DNA from: Streptomyces platensis
Lineage (GTDB): Bacteria; Actinomycetota; Actinomycetes; Streptomycetales; Streptomycetaceae
Length of the DNA: 64,000 bases
Direction of reading: 5' to 3'
Assembly: GCF_008704855.1 (NCBI RefSeq)
Contig: NZ_CP023691.1
Coordinates: 3,534,001 to 3,598,000, forward strand
Positions 37,757-47,294 of this stretch are shown here, piece after piece (the stretch's first letter is position 1; each line of letters starts with the position of its first letter). A program made the position numbers and the translations under genes. The notes beneath the pieces are model-generated. The model did not search any database. It was not told where the DNA came from and saw only the letters and a program-made list of their open reading frames with translations.

Positions 37757-38470
37757 TCACACCCGCTGGTGACGGCGGGTCAGCCAGAGCGCCCCGGCCG
37801 CACCGGCCAGCAGCACCGTGCCGCCGAGGGTGCCCAGCGCGACGGCGGAGTCCGCGGGTCCGGTCTGCGGCAGCTGCCCGCCGGCGGAGCCGCCGCCGGT
37901 GGCGGAACCGCCGGTGCTCCCCGAGGCGCCGCCGGACCCCTTCACGTCCAGGGTCAGCGCGGGCCGGGGATGGTTGCTGGGCGTACAGGTCGTGGTGGTG
38001 CCCAGCGCCTTGATGGTGAGGGTGGACGCCGTGAAAGTGACCTTGCCGCTGCCCTTGGGCGTATAGGTGCCGCTCAAGTCACTGATCTTGATGGGGGTGT
38101 TGGCTGGAATGGCCTGGTCGTTCGGCGGCCCGGAGACCGGCACCGTACCGCTCTCCGCCCCGCCCAGCTGGATCAGCGCGGTCGGCTTCATGGCGCCCTT
38201 GCCCAGCTCGACCGGGCTGGAGGAGACGCCCTTCTGGAAGGACATGACGAGCTTGTACGCGCCGCTGGTGGCAGTGCTCTTGATGTCGATGGGCGAGACC
38301 GCGCCCTTGTTGCCGATCGGCGTTTTGCACTGGTAGTTGACGTCGACGACCTGGGCATGGGCGGCCGGTGCGGTGAGCATCACCGCGGACCCCGCCGCCA
38401 TCGCCACGGCCACCGCGAGACCGGCCGCCCGGCCCGGGCGCCTGCCGTGCTGTTCGTAGAAGCGGGCCAC
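37757..38470 (-). CDS. Sortase-anchored surface protein (LPQTG)
   Basis: A 237-residue protein: signal peptide (about 1-39, ending AHA-QVV), one beta-rich module (about 40-170) with two Cys residues (YQCKTPIG and TTTTCTPS) that could form a disulphide, a Gly/Ser-rich spacer and the sorting signal LPQTG at 200-204 followed by a hydrophobic helix and RRHQRV. The module matches the second module of the LAETG protein (CKTPIG, GTTTTCTP and SDLSGTYTPKGSGKVTFT equivalents). It is the first gene of the operon. No sortase gene is in the window, so anchoring must rely on one elsewhere. Confidence 0.86.
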   Translation of the reverse strand: MARFYEQHGRRPGRAAGLAVAVAMAAGSAVMLTAPAAHAQVVDVNYQCKTPIGNKGAVSPIDIKSTATSGAYKLVMSFQKGVSSSPVELGKGAMKPTALIQLGGAESGTVPVSGPPNDQAIPANTPIKISDLSGTYTPKGSGKVTFTASTLTIKALGTTTTCTPSNHPRPALTLDVKGSGGASGSTGGSATGGGSAGGQLPQTGPADSAVALGTLGGTVLLAGAAGALWLTRRHQRV

Positions 38471-38719
38471 CTCGGTTCCCCTTCTCCCGTGAGCGCACCG
38501 CCGGATGCAACTGACGGCACATCAGATTGGCCGCTCAAGGTACGCCGGGGACCTTGCCGAGGGAAGGCAATGCGCAGCCCCGATCGGCCCGGAGCCGGGG
38601 CGGCGGGGAAATCCGGCCTGGAGCGCGGCGGCCCGGGGGCGCCGAACGGAAGATTCCGCACACGACGAAGCGCGGGCCCACCGGCCCGCGCTCAACTCTC
38701 CCCCGGCGAAGCCGCCCCT

Positions 38720-39220
38720 TCAGGACGGCGCGGCGAGCTCCGCCCATACGGTCTTGCCCGCACCGTCGGCGTGGCGCACCACGCCCCAGTCCAGACACAG
38801 CCGCTGCACGATGAACATGCCGTGACCACCCGGGCGGCCCGGACGGTGGGGGCTGCGCGGCGCGGGCTGGCCGGCCCCGAGGTCACTGACCTCCAGGCGC
38901 AGCACTTTGCCGGTGCAGCGCAGCCGCAGCTCCTCGGGCCCCTCGGCATGCAGACAGGCGTTGGTGACCAGCTCCGAGACGACGAGCAGCACATCCTCCG
39001 CCGCGGCCCGCCGGTCCGCGCCGGCCGCCGGCAGCCAGCCCCAGTCGTGCAGGGCCTGCCGGGCGAAGTCACGGCCGCGCGCCACGGCCCCTCGGGCGCC
39101 CGCCAGGCGCAGCCGGCGGATCTGGCCCGCCGGGGGGGCTGCTGCCGGGGCGGCGGAAGCGCCGGCGCCGCCCGGCTCCGGGCCGAGATCGCCCGGCGGG
39201 TACGGCCGGGTGGTGCTCAT
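38720..39220 (-). CDS. RsbW-like anti-sigma factor / HATPase domain protein
   Basis: A 166-residue single GHKL ATPase domain. The N-box VVSELVTNACLHA (about 80-92) with the Mg-binding Asn, VSDLGAGQPAPRS and GGHGMFIVQRLCLDWG are present. Such proteins act as switch kinases: they bind a SigB-type sigma factor and phosphorylate an STAS anti-anti-sigma factor. The STAS gene is 170 bp upstream on the same strand and a SigB-type sigma gene is beyond it. Pairing is inferred from neighbourhood and from recollection of the S. coelicolor sigI locus. Confidence 0.85.
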   Translation of the reverse strand: MSTTRPYPPGDLGPEPGGAGASAAPAAAPPAGQIRRLRLAGARGAVARGRDFARQALHDWGWLPAAGADRRAAAEDVLLVVSELVTNACLHAEGPEELRLRCTGKVLRLEVSDLGAGQPAPRSPHRPGRPGGHGMFIVQRLCLDWGVVRHADGAGKTVWAELAAPS

Positions 39221-39343
39221 CAGCGCTTCACCTCACCGATTCGCCTGTTCACGGAAAACAGATACTGACTGATTCAAGGATTCAGATGTCTCCTGCCCGA
39301 CCGGGCGGTGAGAACACCCACTTCTTGGGTACGGAAGTTGTGA

Positions 39344-39378
39344 CACGTACTACGTGCCCGGAATGCAACGTTCCGGGC
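39344..39378. promoter_or_regulatory. Palindrome and hairpin between STAS and anti-sigma genes
   Basis: CACGTA-C-TACGTG (39344-39356) is a perfect 13-bp palindrome, suitable as an operator upstream of the anti-sigma gene. It abuts a stem-loop GCCCGGAA (39356-39363) / TTCCGGGC (39371-39378) lying 12 nt after the STAS stop codon, which may end that transcript. Confidence 0.45.
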
Positions 39379-39390
39379 TCCGCCGTCACG

Positions 39391-39759
39391 TCAGTCGGCC
39401 AGCGCCGCGTCGAGCGAGTCGTGCACCGTGAAGACCGCCTCCGCGCCCGTGATCTCGAAGACCCGGGCCACCACCGGCTGCATCCCCGCCAAATGCACCC
39501 CGCCCCCCTCGGCCTCCGCCTTCAGGCGCGCGCCGAGGAGCACGTTGAGACCGGTGGAGTCCATGAACTCAAGGGGTGAGCAGTCCACCACCAGGCGTGC
39601 ATAGCCGTCGTCCACACAGCCTTCCAGTGACTCACGCAACAGATCAGCCGTATGGTGATCCAGCTCACCGGAGACCGTCACCACCGCGCTGGCGCCGTGA
39701 TGGCGGATCTCGACGTGAAGCCGGCCCCGGCTTGCACTGCCGACCGTCCCGCGGTCCAT
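39391..39759 (-). CDS. STAS-domain anti-anti-sigma factor
   Basis: A 122-residue STAS protein of the RsbV/SpoIIAA type. VVTVSGELDHHTADLLRESL and LVVDCSPLEFMDSTGLNVLL are the family core; the Ser in MDSTG is the residue normally phosphorylated by the partner kinase. When unphosphorylated it should bind the RsbW-like protein and free the sigma factor. ATG 39759 is preceded at 7 nt by GAGGGG. It is divergent from the sigma factor gene, with 261 bp between them. Confidence 0.9.
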   Translation of the reverse strand: MDRGTVGSASRGRLHVEIRHHGASAVVTVSGELDHHTADLLRESLEGCVDDGYARLVVDCSPLEFMDSTGLNVLLGARLKAEAEGGGVHLAGMQPVVARVFEITGAEAVFTVHDSLDAALAD

Positions 39760-40020
39760 GCGCGCGCACCCCTCTTGCTGTCTAGACGACTGTTTGCTTA
39801 CCGACTGCGCTCCGTCGAACCCTACGCCTTCCCGACGCCTCTCGGTAGCCGAACAATCCGCATATTGCTCAATATACGGACAACACGCACTTGCCATCTT
39901 CAGCCAAAGCCAGGTAGGCGTAGAAGCACACATTCGAAACGGCCGGCTTTGGAGGCGCCGCACACCGCAGCTTCGCGTAGAGGCATCGGCAGCCATATGC
40001 CGAGAACGATGGAGGAGACC

Positions 40021-40959
40021 ATGTCACCCCGGCTCGACGAATTGCGCACCGACGACACCCGGCAGCCCGCATCGTCGACACCCCCGTCCGACCCGACCGG
40101 ACAGATCCCTTCCCAGCCGCTGCCTGCCGAATCAGATCTGGCAGGACTGACTGAGATCGATGATCTGCCCGAGATCCCGCCGTTCGACGAGGTGGGCCCG
40201 GTGGACGCGAGGGCTCTGTCCAAGACCCTCTTCGAGCGACTCGAAACGCTCGAGGAAGGCACCCACGAATTCGCGTACGTCCGCAACACCCTGGTCGAGC
40301 TCAACCTCGCGCTGGTGAAGTTCGCGGCCTCCCGGTTCCGCTCCCGCAGCGAGCCCATGGAGGACATCGTCCAGGTCGGCACGATCGGCCTGATCAAGGC
40401 GATCGACCGCTTCGAACTCAGCCGTGGCGTCGAGTTCCCGACGTTCGCGATGCCGACCATCGTCGGCGAGATCAAGCGCTTCTTCCGCGACACCAGCTGG
40501 TCGGTGCGGGTACCGAGGCGGCTTCAGGAACTGCGTCTGGACCTCGCCAAGGCCGGCGACGAACTCGCGCAGAAGCTGGACCGCGCCCCCACGGTGCACG
40601 AACTCGCCGCGCGCCTCGACATCAGCCGTGACGAGGTCGTCGAGGGGATGGCCGCGAGCAACGCGTACACCGCGAGCTCGCTGGACGCCCAGCCCGAGGA
40701 GGACGACAGCGAAGGCGCGCTGGCGGACCGCATCGGTTACGAGGACCACGGGCTCGAGGGCATCGAGTACGTGGAGTCCCTCAAGCCGCTGATCGCCGAA
40801 CTGCCGCCGCGTGACCGCAAGATCCTCTCGCTGCGCTTCGTCGCCAATATGACGCAGTCCGAGATCGGCGAGGAGCTGGGCATCTCCCAGATGCACGTCT
40901 CCCGTCTGCTCTCCCGCACCCTCGTCCGGCTCCGCAAGGGGCTGATGATCGACGAGTGA
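40021..40959 (+). CDS. sigI: SigB/SigF-type RNA polymerase sigma factor
   Basis: A 312-residue group 3 sigma factor: acidic Pro-rich N-terminal extension (about 1-75), region 2 (LVKFAASRFRSRSEPMEDIVQVGTIGLIKAIDRFELSRGVEF), region 3 (SWSVRVPRRLQELRLDLAKAGDEL) and region 4 (LPPRDRKILSLRFVANMTQSEIGEELGISQMHVSRLL). It is one of the several SigB homologues of Streptomyces that respond to osmotic or developmental signals. By position it corresponds to S. coelicolor SigI (SCO3068), a name I give from memory. ATG 40021 has GGAGGAG upstream; ATGs at 39997 and 40009 are alternatives. Confidence 0.92.
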   Translation: MSPRLDELRTDDTRQPASSTPPSDPTGQIPSQPLPAESDLAGLTEIDDLPEIPPFDEVGPVDARALSKTLFERLETLEEGTHEFAYVRNTLVELNLALVKFAASRFRSRSEPMEDIVQVGTIGLIKAIDRFELSRGVEFPTFAMPTIVGEIKRFFRDTSWSVRVPRRLQELRLDLAKAGDELAQKLDRAPTVHELAARLDISRDEVVEGMAASNAYTASSLDAQPEEDDSEGALADRIGYEDHGLEGIEYVESLKPLIAELPPRDRKILSLRFVANMTQSEIGEELGISQMHVSRLLSRTLVRLRKGLMIDE

Positions 40960-41007
40960 GGGACCGCGGTCCCTGCCGGCCCACGCGGCCGGCAGTCGCC
41001 CGCGCAG

Positions 41008-41048
41008 AGGAGGGCCTGCCCCGGGGTACTCGGGACGGGCCCTCCTTT
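41008..41048 (+). terminator. Intrinsic terminator of the sigma factor gene
   Basis: A stem AGGAGGGCC (41008-41016) / GGCCCTCCT (41038-41046) is followed by a short T-run, 48 nt after the sigma gene stop. Confidence 0.75.
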
Positions 41049-41062
41049 GCTGGTGCCTGCAC

Positions 41063-41100
41063 GACGTCCGCCCCGGCTCGGTGGAGCCGGGGCGGACGTC
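41063..41100. terminator. Bidirectional hairpin between sigma factor and hutI
   Basis: A perfect 17-bp stem (GACGTCCGCCCCGGCTC at 41063-41079 with 41084-41100) and a GGTG loop. It lies just beyond the hutI stop on the other strand and probably ends the hut transcript. Confidence 0.85.
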
Positions 41101-41118
41101 ATACGGGCGGTGCGGGCG

Positions 41119-42300
41119 TCAGACGCGAACTCCCTTGCGCCACACGGCCGATACGAGCGGGACGCCCGGCCGGTAGGCGAGGTGGACGTGCGAGGGCGCG
41201 TCCAGGAGGGCGAGGTCGGCGCGGGCGCCGGGGGTGATCCGGCCGACGTCCGTGCGGCGCAGTGCGCGGGCGCCGCCCGCGGTCGCCGCCCACACGGCCT
41301 CGTCGGGGGTCATTCCCATGTCGCGGACGGCCAGCGCGATGCAGAACGGCATCGAACTCGTGAAGGACGAGCCGGGGTTGCAGTCCGTGGACAGCGCGAC
41401 GGTGGCGCCGGCGTCCAGGAGCGGGCGGGCGTCGGGCCACTGGGCGCGGGTGGAGAACTCGGCGCCCGGCAGCAGGGTGGCGACGGTGTCGGACTGCGCG
41501 AGGGCGTCGATGTCGGCCGCGCTGAGGTGGGTGCAGTGGTCGGCGGAGGCGGCGCCGAGTTCGACGGCGAGCTGGACGCCGGGGCCGTGGCCGAGCTGGT
41601 TGGCGTGCACCCGCGGCACCAGGCCCTTGGCCTGGCCCGCCATGAGGACGGCGCGGGCCTGGTCGCCGTCGAAGGCGCCCTTCTCGCAGAAGACGTCGAC
41701 CCAGCGGGCGTGCGGGGCGCAGGCGTCCAGCATCGGGCCGGTGACCAGGTCGACATAGCCGGCCGGGTCGTCGGCGTAGTCGGGCGGGACGATGTGCGCG
41801 CCGAGGAAGGTGACCTCGTCGGTGTGCTCGGCGGCGATGCGCAGTGCGCGTGCCTCGTCGTCGACGGTGAGCCCGTAGCCGGACTTGGTCTCCTGGGTGG
41901 TGGTGCCCTGGCGGAGCGCCTCGGCGAGGTAGCGGGCGATGTTCGCGTGCAGGGCCTCGTCGGTGGCGGCGCGGGTGGCGGCGACGGTGGTGCGGATGCC
42001 GCCGGCGGAGTAAGGGCGGCCGGACATCCGGGCGTTGAACTCCGCGGTACGGTCACCGGCGAAGACCAGGTGGGAGTGGGAGTCGACGAAACCGGGGATG
42101 CCTGCCCGGCCGCCGGCGTCGACGGCGTTGTCGGTGGCGGGTGCTTTGCTGGAGGGACCGACCCAGGCGATGCGGTCGCCGTCGATGACGACCGCCGCGT
42201 CCTGGATCAGACCGAGGGGGCCTTCGCCGAGGGAGGGGTCGTTGGTGACGAGCTGGGCGATGTGGGTGATGGCGGTGGTGGGCGCGGAGGTCGTCGTCAT
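41119..42300 (-). CDS. hutI: Imidazolonepropionase
   Basis: A 393-residue amidohydrolase that opens imidazolone propionate to N-formimino-L-glutamate, the third step of histidine degradation. The metal site HxH occurs in [16 protein letters not shown] (about 69-84), with later ligands in [19 protein letters not shown] and [14 protein letters not shown]. It is the last gene of the hutU-hydrolase-hutF-hutI operon, 17 nt after hutF. ATG 42300 begins the [10 protein letters not shown]-terminus; AAGGAG lies further upstream than usual. Confidence 0.94.
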   Translation of the reverse strand: MTTTSAPTTAITHIAQLVTNDPSLGEGPLGLIQDAAVVIDGDRIAWVGPSSKAPATDNAVDAGGRAGIPGFVDSHSHLVFAGDRTAEFNARMSGRPYSAGGIRTTVAATRAATDEALHANIARYLAEALRQGTTTQETKSGYGLTVDDEARALRIAAEHTDEVTFLGAHIVPPDYADDPAGYVDLVTGPMLDACAPHARWVDVFCEKGAFDGDQARAVLMAGQAKGLVPRVHANQLGHGPGVQLAVELGAASADHCTHLSAADIDALAQSDTVATLLPGAEFSTRAQWPDARPLLDAGATVALSTDCNPGSSFTSSMPFCIALAVRDMGMTPDEAVWAATAGGARALRRTDVGRITPGARADLALLDAPSHVHLAYRPGVPLVSAVWRKGVRV

Positions 42301-42317
42301 CGCGGGGGTGTTCTCCT

Positions 42318-43673
42318 TCAGCCGCGTACGGCGGCGATGGATGCGGCGAGGGCGGTGGGTACGTCGGGGACAAGAGTGTGCACACCGTCCCGGACGATCT
42401 GCCGCCCGCCGACGATGGTGTGTCGTACGTCCGCCGCGGAGGCGGCGAATACTGCCGTCTCGGCGGCCAGCCGGGGCGGTGGCCCGGCGGTGCGTACGGA
42501 GTCCAGTGCGATCGTGGTGAGGTCGGCGAGCGACCCGGCCTCGATCGTTCCGGCGTCGTCCCAGCCCAGGGCGGCGTGACCGTCGGCGGTCGCGGCGCGC
42601 AGCAGGGCGGCGGCCGTCCAGTGCCCGCGGGTGCGGGTGCGCAGCCGTTCGTCGAGCTCCATGGCGCGGGCCTCTTCGAGCAGGTCGATGACGGCGTGGC
42701 TGTCGCTGCCGAGGGAGAGCGGGCTGCCCTGCTGCTGGACGCGGACGGCCGGGCCGATGCCGTCGGCGAGGTCGCGTTCGGTGGTGGGGCACATACACAC
42801 GCCCGTGTGGGAGCCGCCGAGGAGCGCGATGTCCTCATCGGTGAGGTGGGTGGCGTGCACGGCGGTGGTGCGGGGGCCCAGCGCGCCGTGGTCGGCCAGC
42901 AGCCGGGTGGGGGTGACGCCGTGGGCGTCGCGGCAGGCGTCGTTCTCGGCGGTCTGCTCCGAGAGGTGGACGTGCAAGGGGGCCTGCCGTGCGCGGGCCC
43001 AGTCCGCGACGGTGCCGAGCTGCCCGGCGGGGACGGCGCGTACGGAGTGGATCGCGGCGCCGATGCGGGCGTGCGGGCGCTCCTTGAGTGCGTCGGCGCG
43101 CTCGGCCCAGCGGTCGGCGGTGCCGTCGGAGAAGCGCAGCTGGTGGTGGTTGGGCGCGGCCCCGAAGCCGGCCGAGAGATAGGCGGTGTCGAGGAGGGTG
43201 ATGCGGATACCGGCCTCGGCGGCGGCGGCGAGCAGCGCCTCACCCATGGCGTTGGGGTCGCTGTAGCGGGTGCCGCCGGGCGCGTGGTGCAGATAGTGGA
43301 ATTCGCCGACGCAGGTGATGCCGGCCAGCGCCATCTCGGCGTAGGCGGCGCGGGCGAGGGCGAAATAGGTGTCGGGGGTCAGCCGGTCGGCGACGCTGTA
43401 CATGATCTCGCGCCAGGTCCAGAAGGTCCCGGTGCCGACCTGGACAGTGCCGCGCAGGGCGCGGTGGAAGGCGTGCGAGTGGGCGTTGGCGAGGCCGGGG
43501 AGGGTCAGGCCGCGCAGCGCGGTGGCGCCGGGCGGCGGGGTGTCCACGCCGGTGCGGACGGCGGTGATCCGCCCGTCCGCGGTGTCCACGGCCACGCCCG
43601 GCTCGACATGGGTGCCGAGCCAGGCGTGTTCGAGCCAGTACGTCGTCGGTGTTGCCTGCGGCGTCAGTGGCAC
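42318..43673 (-). CDS. hutF: Formimidoylglutamate deiminase
   Basis: A 451-residue amidohydrolase that deiminates N-formimino-L-glutamate to N-formyl-L-glutamate, so this operon uses the HutF branch of histidine degradation. The metal motif [18 protein letters not shown] (about 50-67), [29 protein letters not shown] and [16 protein letters not shown] are in order. The GTG start follows GGAGGGG and overlaps the upstream hydrolase by 10 nt. Product hydrolysis to glutamate must be done by another enzyme, probably the adjacent M20 protein. Confidence 0.93.
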   Translation of the reverse strand: MPLTPQATPTTYWLEHAWLGTHVEPGVAVDTADGRITAVRTGVDTPPPGATALRGLTLPGLANAHSHAFHRALRGTVQVGTGTFWTWREIMYSVADRLTPDTYFALARAAYAEMALAGITCVGEFHYLHHAPGGTRYSDPNAMGEALLAAAAEAGIRITLLDTAYLSAGFGAAPNHHQLRFSDGTADRWAERADALKERPHARIGAAIHSVRAVPAGQLGTVADWARARQAPLHVHLSEQTAENDACRDAHGVTPTRLLADHGALGPRTTAVHATHLTDEDIALLGGSHTGVCMCPTTERDLADGIGPAVRVQQQGSPLSLGSDSHAVIDLLEEARAMELDERLRTRTRGHWTAAALLRAATADGHAALGWDDAGTIEAGSLADLTTIALDSVRTAGPPPRLAAETAVFAASAADVRHTIVGGRQIVRDGVHTLVPDVPTALAASIAAVRG

Positions 43674-44902
43674 GCCAGCCCCTCCAGTACGTCGGCGAGT
43701 GCGGTGACCCCGGCGACGCAGTCGTCCTCGTCGGCCGCTTCGGCGGGCGAGTGCGAGACCCCGGTGGGGTTGCGGACGAAGAGCATCGCGGTGGGGACGG
43801 TGCCGGACAAAATACCGGCGTCGTGCCCGGCGCCGGTGCCCAGGACGGGCACGGCCCGCTCCCCCGTCTTGCCGAGGATCGCGCTCAGCTCGTCCCTCAG
43901 GGCGTGCTGGAACTCCACGACGGGGGTGAAGGATTCCCGGACGACGGTCAGGTCCACCCCGTCGCGGGCGGCGCGCTCGGCGGCCGCCCGCTCGATACCG
44001 GTGATCACCGTGTCGAGGGTCTCCTGGTCGGCGGCGCGGGAGTCCAGCCAGCCGCGGACCAGCGAGGGGATGGCGTTGACGCCGTTCGGCTCCACGCTGA
44101 TCTTCCCGAAGGTGGCCAGGGCCCCGGCCAGCCGGGCCTGTTCGCGGGCGGCGAGCACGGTCGCGGCATAGCTGAGCATCGGGTCCCGGCGGTCGTCGAG
44201 ACGGGTGGTGCCGGCGTGGTTGGCCTCGCCGTGGAAGTCGAACCGCCAGCGGCCGTGCGGCCAGATGGCGGAGGCGATGCCGACCGCATCGCCGGACAGG
44301 TCCAGGGCGCGGCCCTGCTCGACGTGGAGTTCGACGAACGCGCCGATCCGCGCGAGCCGTTCGGGGTCCGGGCCGATGGCCTCGGGGTCGTATCCGGCGC
44401 GCTCCATGGCCTGCGGGAGGGTGGTGCCGTCGCCGTCCCGCAGCTGGTGGGCGGCCTCGGTGGTCAGCGCCCCGGCGGCGAGCCGGGAGCCGACGCAGGC
44501 CAGACCGAAGCGGGCGCCTTCCTCGTCGCCGAAGTTGACGATGGCCAGCGGCTTGCCGAACTCCGCTCCCCGGCTGCGCAGTTCGTCCAGCGCAGCGAAG
44601 GAGGAGACGACACCCAGCGGGCCGTCGTAGGCGCCGCCGTCCGGTACGGAGTCCAGGTGGGAGCCGGTGACGACGGCGTCGCCGGGAGCCACGTCCTGGT
44701 AGCCGGTGGCGCCGAGCCAGGCCCACTGGTTGCCGTTGCGGTCCAGTTCGTAGCTGAGCCCGCGGGCCTCGGCCTGGGCCCGGAACCACGCGCGGCAGTC
44801 GGCGTCGGCGCCGGTCCAGGCGTAGCGGCGGTAGCCCCCGGAGGAGGAGTCGCGGCCGAGGGGCCGCAGCTCCTCCCACATCTCGTGGAACGAGGAGGTC
44901 AC
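43664..44902 (-). CDS. M20 amidohydrolase in the hut operon (allantoate amidohydrolase-like)
   Basis: A 412-residue M20/hydantoinase-carbamoylase family enzyme. Dinuclear metal ligands are visible: [19 protein letters not shown] (about 80-98), [11 protein letters not shown] with the Glu pair, and [32 protein letters not shown] lies in the dimerisation lid and GHDAGILS near the end. Usual annotation is allantoate amidohydrolase, but no ureide genes are near. Position between hutU and hutF, with no HutG homologue in the window, suggests it hydrolyses N-formyl-L-glutamate to glutamate and formate. This is an inference. Confidence 0.9.
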   Translation of the reverse strand: MTSSFHEMWEELRPLGRDSSSGGYRRYAWTGADADCRAWFRAQAEARGLSYELDRNGNQWAWLGATGYQDVAPGDAVVTGSHLDSVPDGGAYDGPLGVVSSFAALDELRSRGAEFGKPLAIVNFGDEEGARFGLACVGSRLAAGALTTEAAHQLRDGDGTTLPQAMERAGYDPEAIGPDPERLARIGAFVELHVEQGRALDLSGDAVGIASAIWPHGRWRFDFHGEANHAGTTRLDDRRDPMLSYAATVLAAREQARLAGALATFGKISVEPNGVNAIPSLVRGWLDSRAADQETLDTVITGIERAAAERAARDGVDLTVVRESFTPVVEFQHALRDELSAILGKTGERAVPVLGTGAGHDAGILSGTVPTAMLFVRNPTGVSHSPAEAADEDDCVAGVTALADVLEGLACH

Positions 44903-46569
44903 GCGCCCTCGCCTTCGCCCTCGCGCATCGGGATGCGGACGCCGCGCTCGGCGGCCACCTCGTCGGCGCGCTCGTAGCCCGCGTCGACATGCCGGATGAC
45001 GCCCATGCCGGGGTCGTTGGTGAGCACCCGGCGGATCTTTTCGCCGGCCAGCGGGGTGCCGTCGGCGACGGTGACCTGCCCGGCGTGGATCGAGCGGCCC
45101 ATGCCGACACCGCCGCCGTGGTGCAGCGAGACCCAGGAGGCGCCGGAGGCGACGTTGACCATGGCGTTGAGCAGCGGCCAGTCGGCGATCGCGTCCGAGC
45201 CGTCCTTCATGGCCTCGGTCTCACGGTAGGGCGAGGCGACGGAGCCGCAGTCGAGGTGGTCGCGGCCGATGGCCAGCGGGGCGCGCAGGGTGCCGTCGGC
45301 GACCATCTCGTTGAAGCGCTCACCGGCCTTGTCGCGCTCGCCGTAGCCGAGCCAGCAGATCCGGGCGGGCAGGCCCTGGAAGTGGACCCGCTCCCCGGCC
45401 ATCTTCATCCAGCGGGCCAGCGACTCGTTCTCCGGGAAGAGGTCCAGGATCGCCTTGTCGGTGGCGGCGATGTCCCGGGCGTCGCCGGACAGCGCGGCCC
45501 AGCGGAACGGCCCCTTGCCCTCGGCGAACAGGGGCCGGATGTAGGCGGGGACGAAGCCGGGGAAGTCGAAGGCCCGCCCGTATCCGGCGAGTTGGGCCTC
45601 GCCGCGGATCGAGTTGCCGTAGTCGAAGACCTCGGCGCCGGCGTCCATGAAGCCGACCATGGCCTCGACATGCCGGGCCATCGACTCGCGCGCCCGCTGG
45701 GTGAAGTCGGCGGGCTTCTCCGCCGCGTAGGCGGCCATGTCGTCGAAGTCGATGCCGACCGGAAGGTAGGCCAGCGGGTCATGGGCGCTGGTCTGGTCGG
45801 TGACGATGTCGATCGGCGCGCCCTCGGCGAGCATCTGCGGCAGCAGCTCGGCGGCGTTGCCGAGCAGACCGATGGACAGCGGCTTGCGCTGGTCACGGGC
45901 CTCGACGGCCAGCTGGAGCGCGTGCTGGAGACTGTCCGCCTTCACGTCCAGGTAGCGGTGCTCGATCCGGCGCTCGATGGCGCGCGGGTCGACGTCGATG
46001 CAGATGGCGACGCCGTCGTTCATGGTGACGGCGAGCGGCTGGGCGCCGCCCATGCCGCCGAGGCCGGCGGTGAGGGTGATCGTGCCGGCCAGTGTGCCGT
46101 GGAACTTCTTGGCGGCGACGGCGGCGAAGGTCTCGTAGGTGCCCTGGAGGATGCCCTGGGTGCCGATGTAGATCCACGAACCGGCGGTCATCTGCCCGTA
46201 CATGGTCAGGCCGAGGGCCTCCAGGCGGCGGAACTCCTCCCAGTTGGCCCAGTCGCCGACGAGGTTGGAGTTGGCGATGAGCACCCGCGGGGCCCATTCG
46301 TGCGTCTGCATCACGCCGACCGGCCGGCCGGACTGGACGAGCATCGTCTCGTCCTGCTTGAGCGTGGTGAGCGTGCGCACCATCGCGTCGAAGGAGCGCC
46401 AGTCACGGGCGGCCTTGCCGGTGCCGCCGTAGACGACGAGCTGGTCCGGGTGTTCGGCCACCTCCGGATCGAGGTTGTTCTGCAGCATGCGCAGCGCGGC
46501 TTCCTGCTGCCATCCCCGAGCACTCAGCTCCGTACCGCGCGGTGCCCGCACGGGTCGCGGTCCCGACAT
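44899..46569 (-). CDS. hutU: Urocanate hydratase
   Basis: A 556-residue urocanase that adds water to urocanate using tightly bound NAD+. Conserved stretches include [61 protein letters not shown] (NAD loop) and [30 protein letters not shown] containing the active-site Cys. It is the first gene of the hut operon and shares ATGA with the M20 gene. A palindrome immediately upstream (46602-46631) is a likely operator. Confidence 0.96.
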   Translation of the reverse strand: MSGPRPVRAPRGTELSARGWQQEAALRMLQNNLDPEVAEHPDQLVVYGGTGKAARDWRSFDAMVRTLTTLKQDETMLVQSGRPVGVMQTHEWAPRVLIANSNLVGDWANWEEFRRLEALGLTMYGQMTAGSWIYIGTQGILQGTYETFAAVAAKKFHGTLAGTITLTAGLGGMGGAQPLAVTMNDGVAICIDVDPRAIERRIEHRYLDVKADSLQHALQLAVEARDQRKPLSIGLLGNAAELLPQMLAEGAPIDIVTDQTSAHDPLAYLPVGIDFDDMAAYAAEKPADFTQRARESMARHVEAMVGFMDAGAEVFDYGNSIRGEAQLAGYGRAFDFPGFVPAYIRPLFAEGKGPFRWAALSGDARDIAATDKAILDLFPENESLARWMKMAGERVHFQGLPARICWLGYGERDKAGERFNEMVADGTLRAPLAIGRDHLDCGSVASPYRETEAMKDGSDAIADWPLLNAMVNVASGASWVSLHHGGGVGMGRSIHAGQVTVADGTPLAGEKIRRVLTNDPGMGVIRHVDAGYERADEVAAERGVRIPMREGEGEGA

Positions 46570-46601
46570 GGGCCGTGCCTCCCTGACATCGATTGGATTG
46601 A

Positions 46602-46631
46602 GCTATTCACATACTGGGGTCGATGAATAGC
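46602..46631. promoter_or_regulatory. Inverted repeat upstream of hutU
   Basis: GCTATTCA (46602-46609) and TGAATAGC (46624-46631) form a perfect 8-bp inverted repeat with a 14-nt spacer, 33 bp before the hutU start codon. The left part, ATTGAGCTATTCAC, resembles the ATTGACTTCTATTCAC block in the betaine ABC promoter at 54450. It is a candidate repressor site for the hut operon. Confidence 0.6.
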
Positions 46632-46702
46632 GCTAGTCAACAGGGCGCGGCGAGCCACACGCGGCGAGCCATGCGAACCGGCCAAGCCGTCCGCGATTTT
46701 TG

Positions 46703-46748
46703 ACTTGCCCACTGGGAAAGTCTGCGCTAACTTTCCTAGTGGGCAAGT
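46703..46748. promoter_or_regulatory. Long inverted repeat upstream of the membrane protein/regulator/ABC operon
   Basis: ACTTGCCCACTGGGAAAG (46703-46720) and CTTTCCTAGTGGGCAAGT (46731-46748) form an 18-bp inverted repeat with one mismatch and a 10-nt spacer. It lies 33-79 bp before the start codon of the first gene and includes a TTGACT (46700-46705) that could be a -35. The winged-helix protein encoded second in the operon is the likely ligand, implying autoregulation. Confidence 0.65.
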
Positions 46749-46781
46749 AAACGGGGAAAGCTCGACCGCCTTGGGGAGGCG

Positions 46782-47294
46782 ATGACCATGACCACGACCG
46801 TGGATGCCGAACAGGCCTGGCAGGATCTACAGCGCATCCGGGTGCCGCAGGAGCGGGTGTACGACGAAATCGAGAGAACCGCCCAGGGCGACACCGGGGC
46901 GACGTACACCACCGCCGCCATCATGTGGATGTTCCTCGCCGTCTCCGGCCTGGATCTGCCCAGGTGGGCGTTCTGGCTGACGCTGACCGCCTATATCGCC
47001 GTACTGGGCACCCTGGCGGTGGTCTACAACCGCCGCACGCGGATCCGGCTGCACCGCTCACGCCACAGCTGGCGGTCGTTCGCGACCTTCTTCGCGGGCA
47101 TGGTGGTGACTCTCGTTGCCATCCTGCTCTCCGGCCGTCTGGTCGAGTGGCTGGCGCTGCCGTTCGGCAGCCTGATCCAGGCCACCCTCTCGGCGGCCAC
47201 CTTCCTGCTCTTCGTCGGCCCGGCGAACCGCTGGGCGGTCAGCACGCTCCGCGACCGGGCCGGGCGAGCCAGCCACGAGAAGGCGGTCCGATGA
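46782..47294 (+). CDS. Small integral membrane protein of unknown function
   Basis: A 170-residue protein with a soluble N-terminus (about 1-42) and four hydrophobic segments (TTAAIMWMFLAVSGLDL, AFWLTLTAYIAVLGTLAVVY, FATFFAGMVVTLVAILLSG, LIQATLSAATFLLFVG). I do not recognise the family. GGGGAGGCG precedes the ATG. It shares ATGA with the regulator gene and starts a four-gene operon with an ABC exporter. It may be a transport accessory or the sensed component. Confidence 0.78.
   Translation: MTMTTTVDAEQAWQDLQRIRVPQERVYDEIERTAQGDTGATYTTAAIMWMFLAVSGLDLPRWAFWLTLTAYIAVLGTLAVVYNRRTRIRLHRSRHSWRSFATFFAGMVVTLVAILLSGRLVEWLALPFGSLIQATLSAATFLLFVGPANRWAVSTLRDRAGRASHEKAVR

Noticed and set aside
43664..44902. 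Allantoin/ureide catabolism role for the M20 enzyme
   Set aside because: No allantoinase, ureidoglycolate or urease genes are near; overlaps tie it to hut genes.
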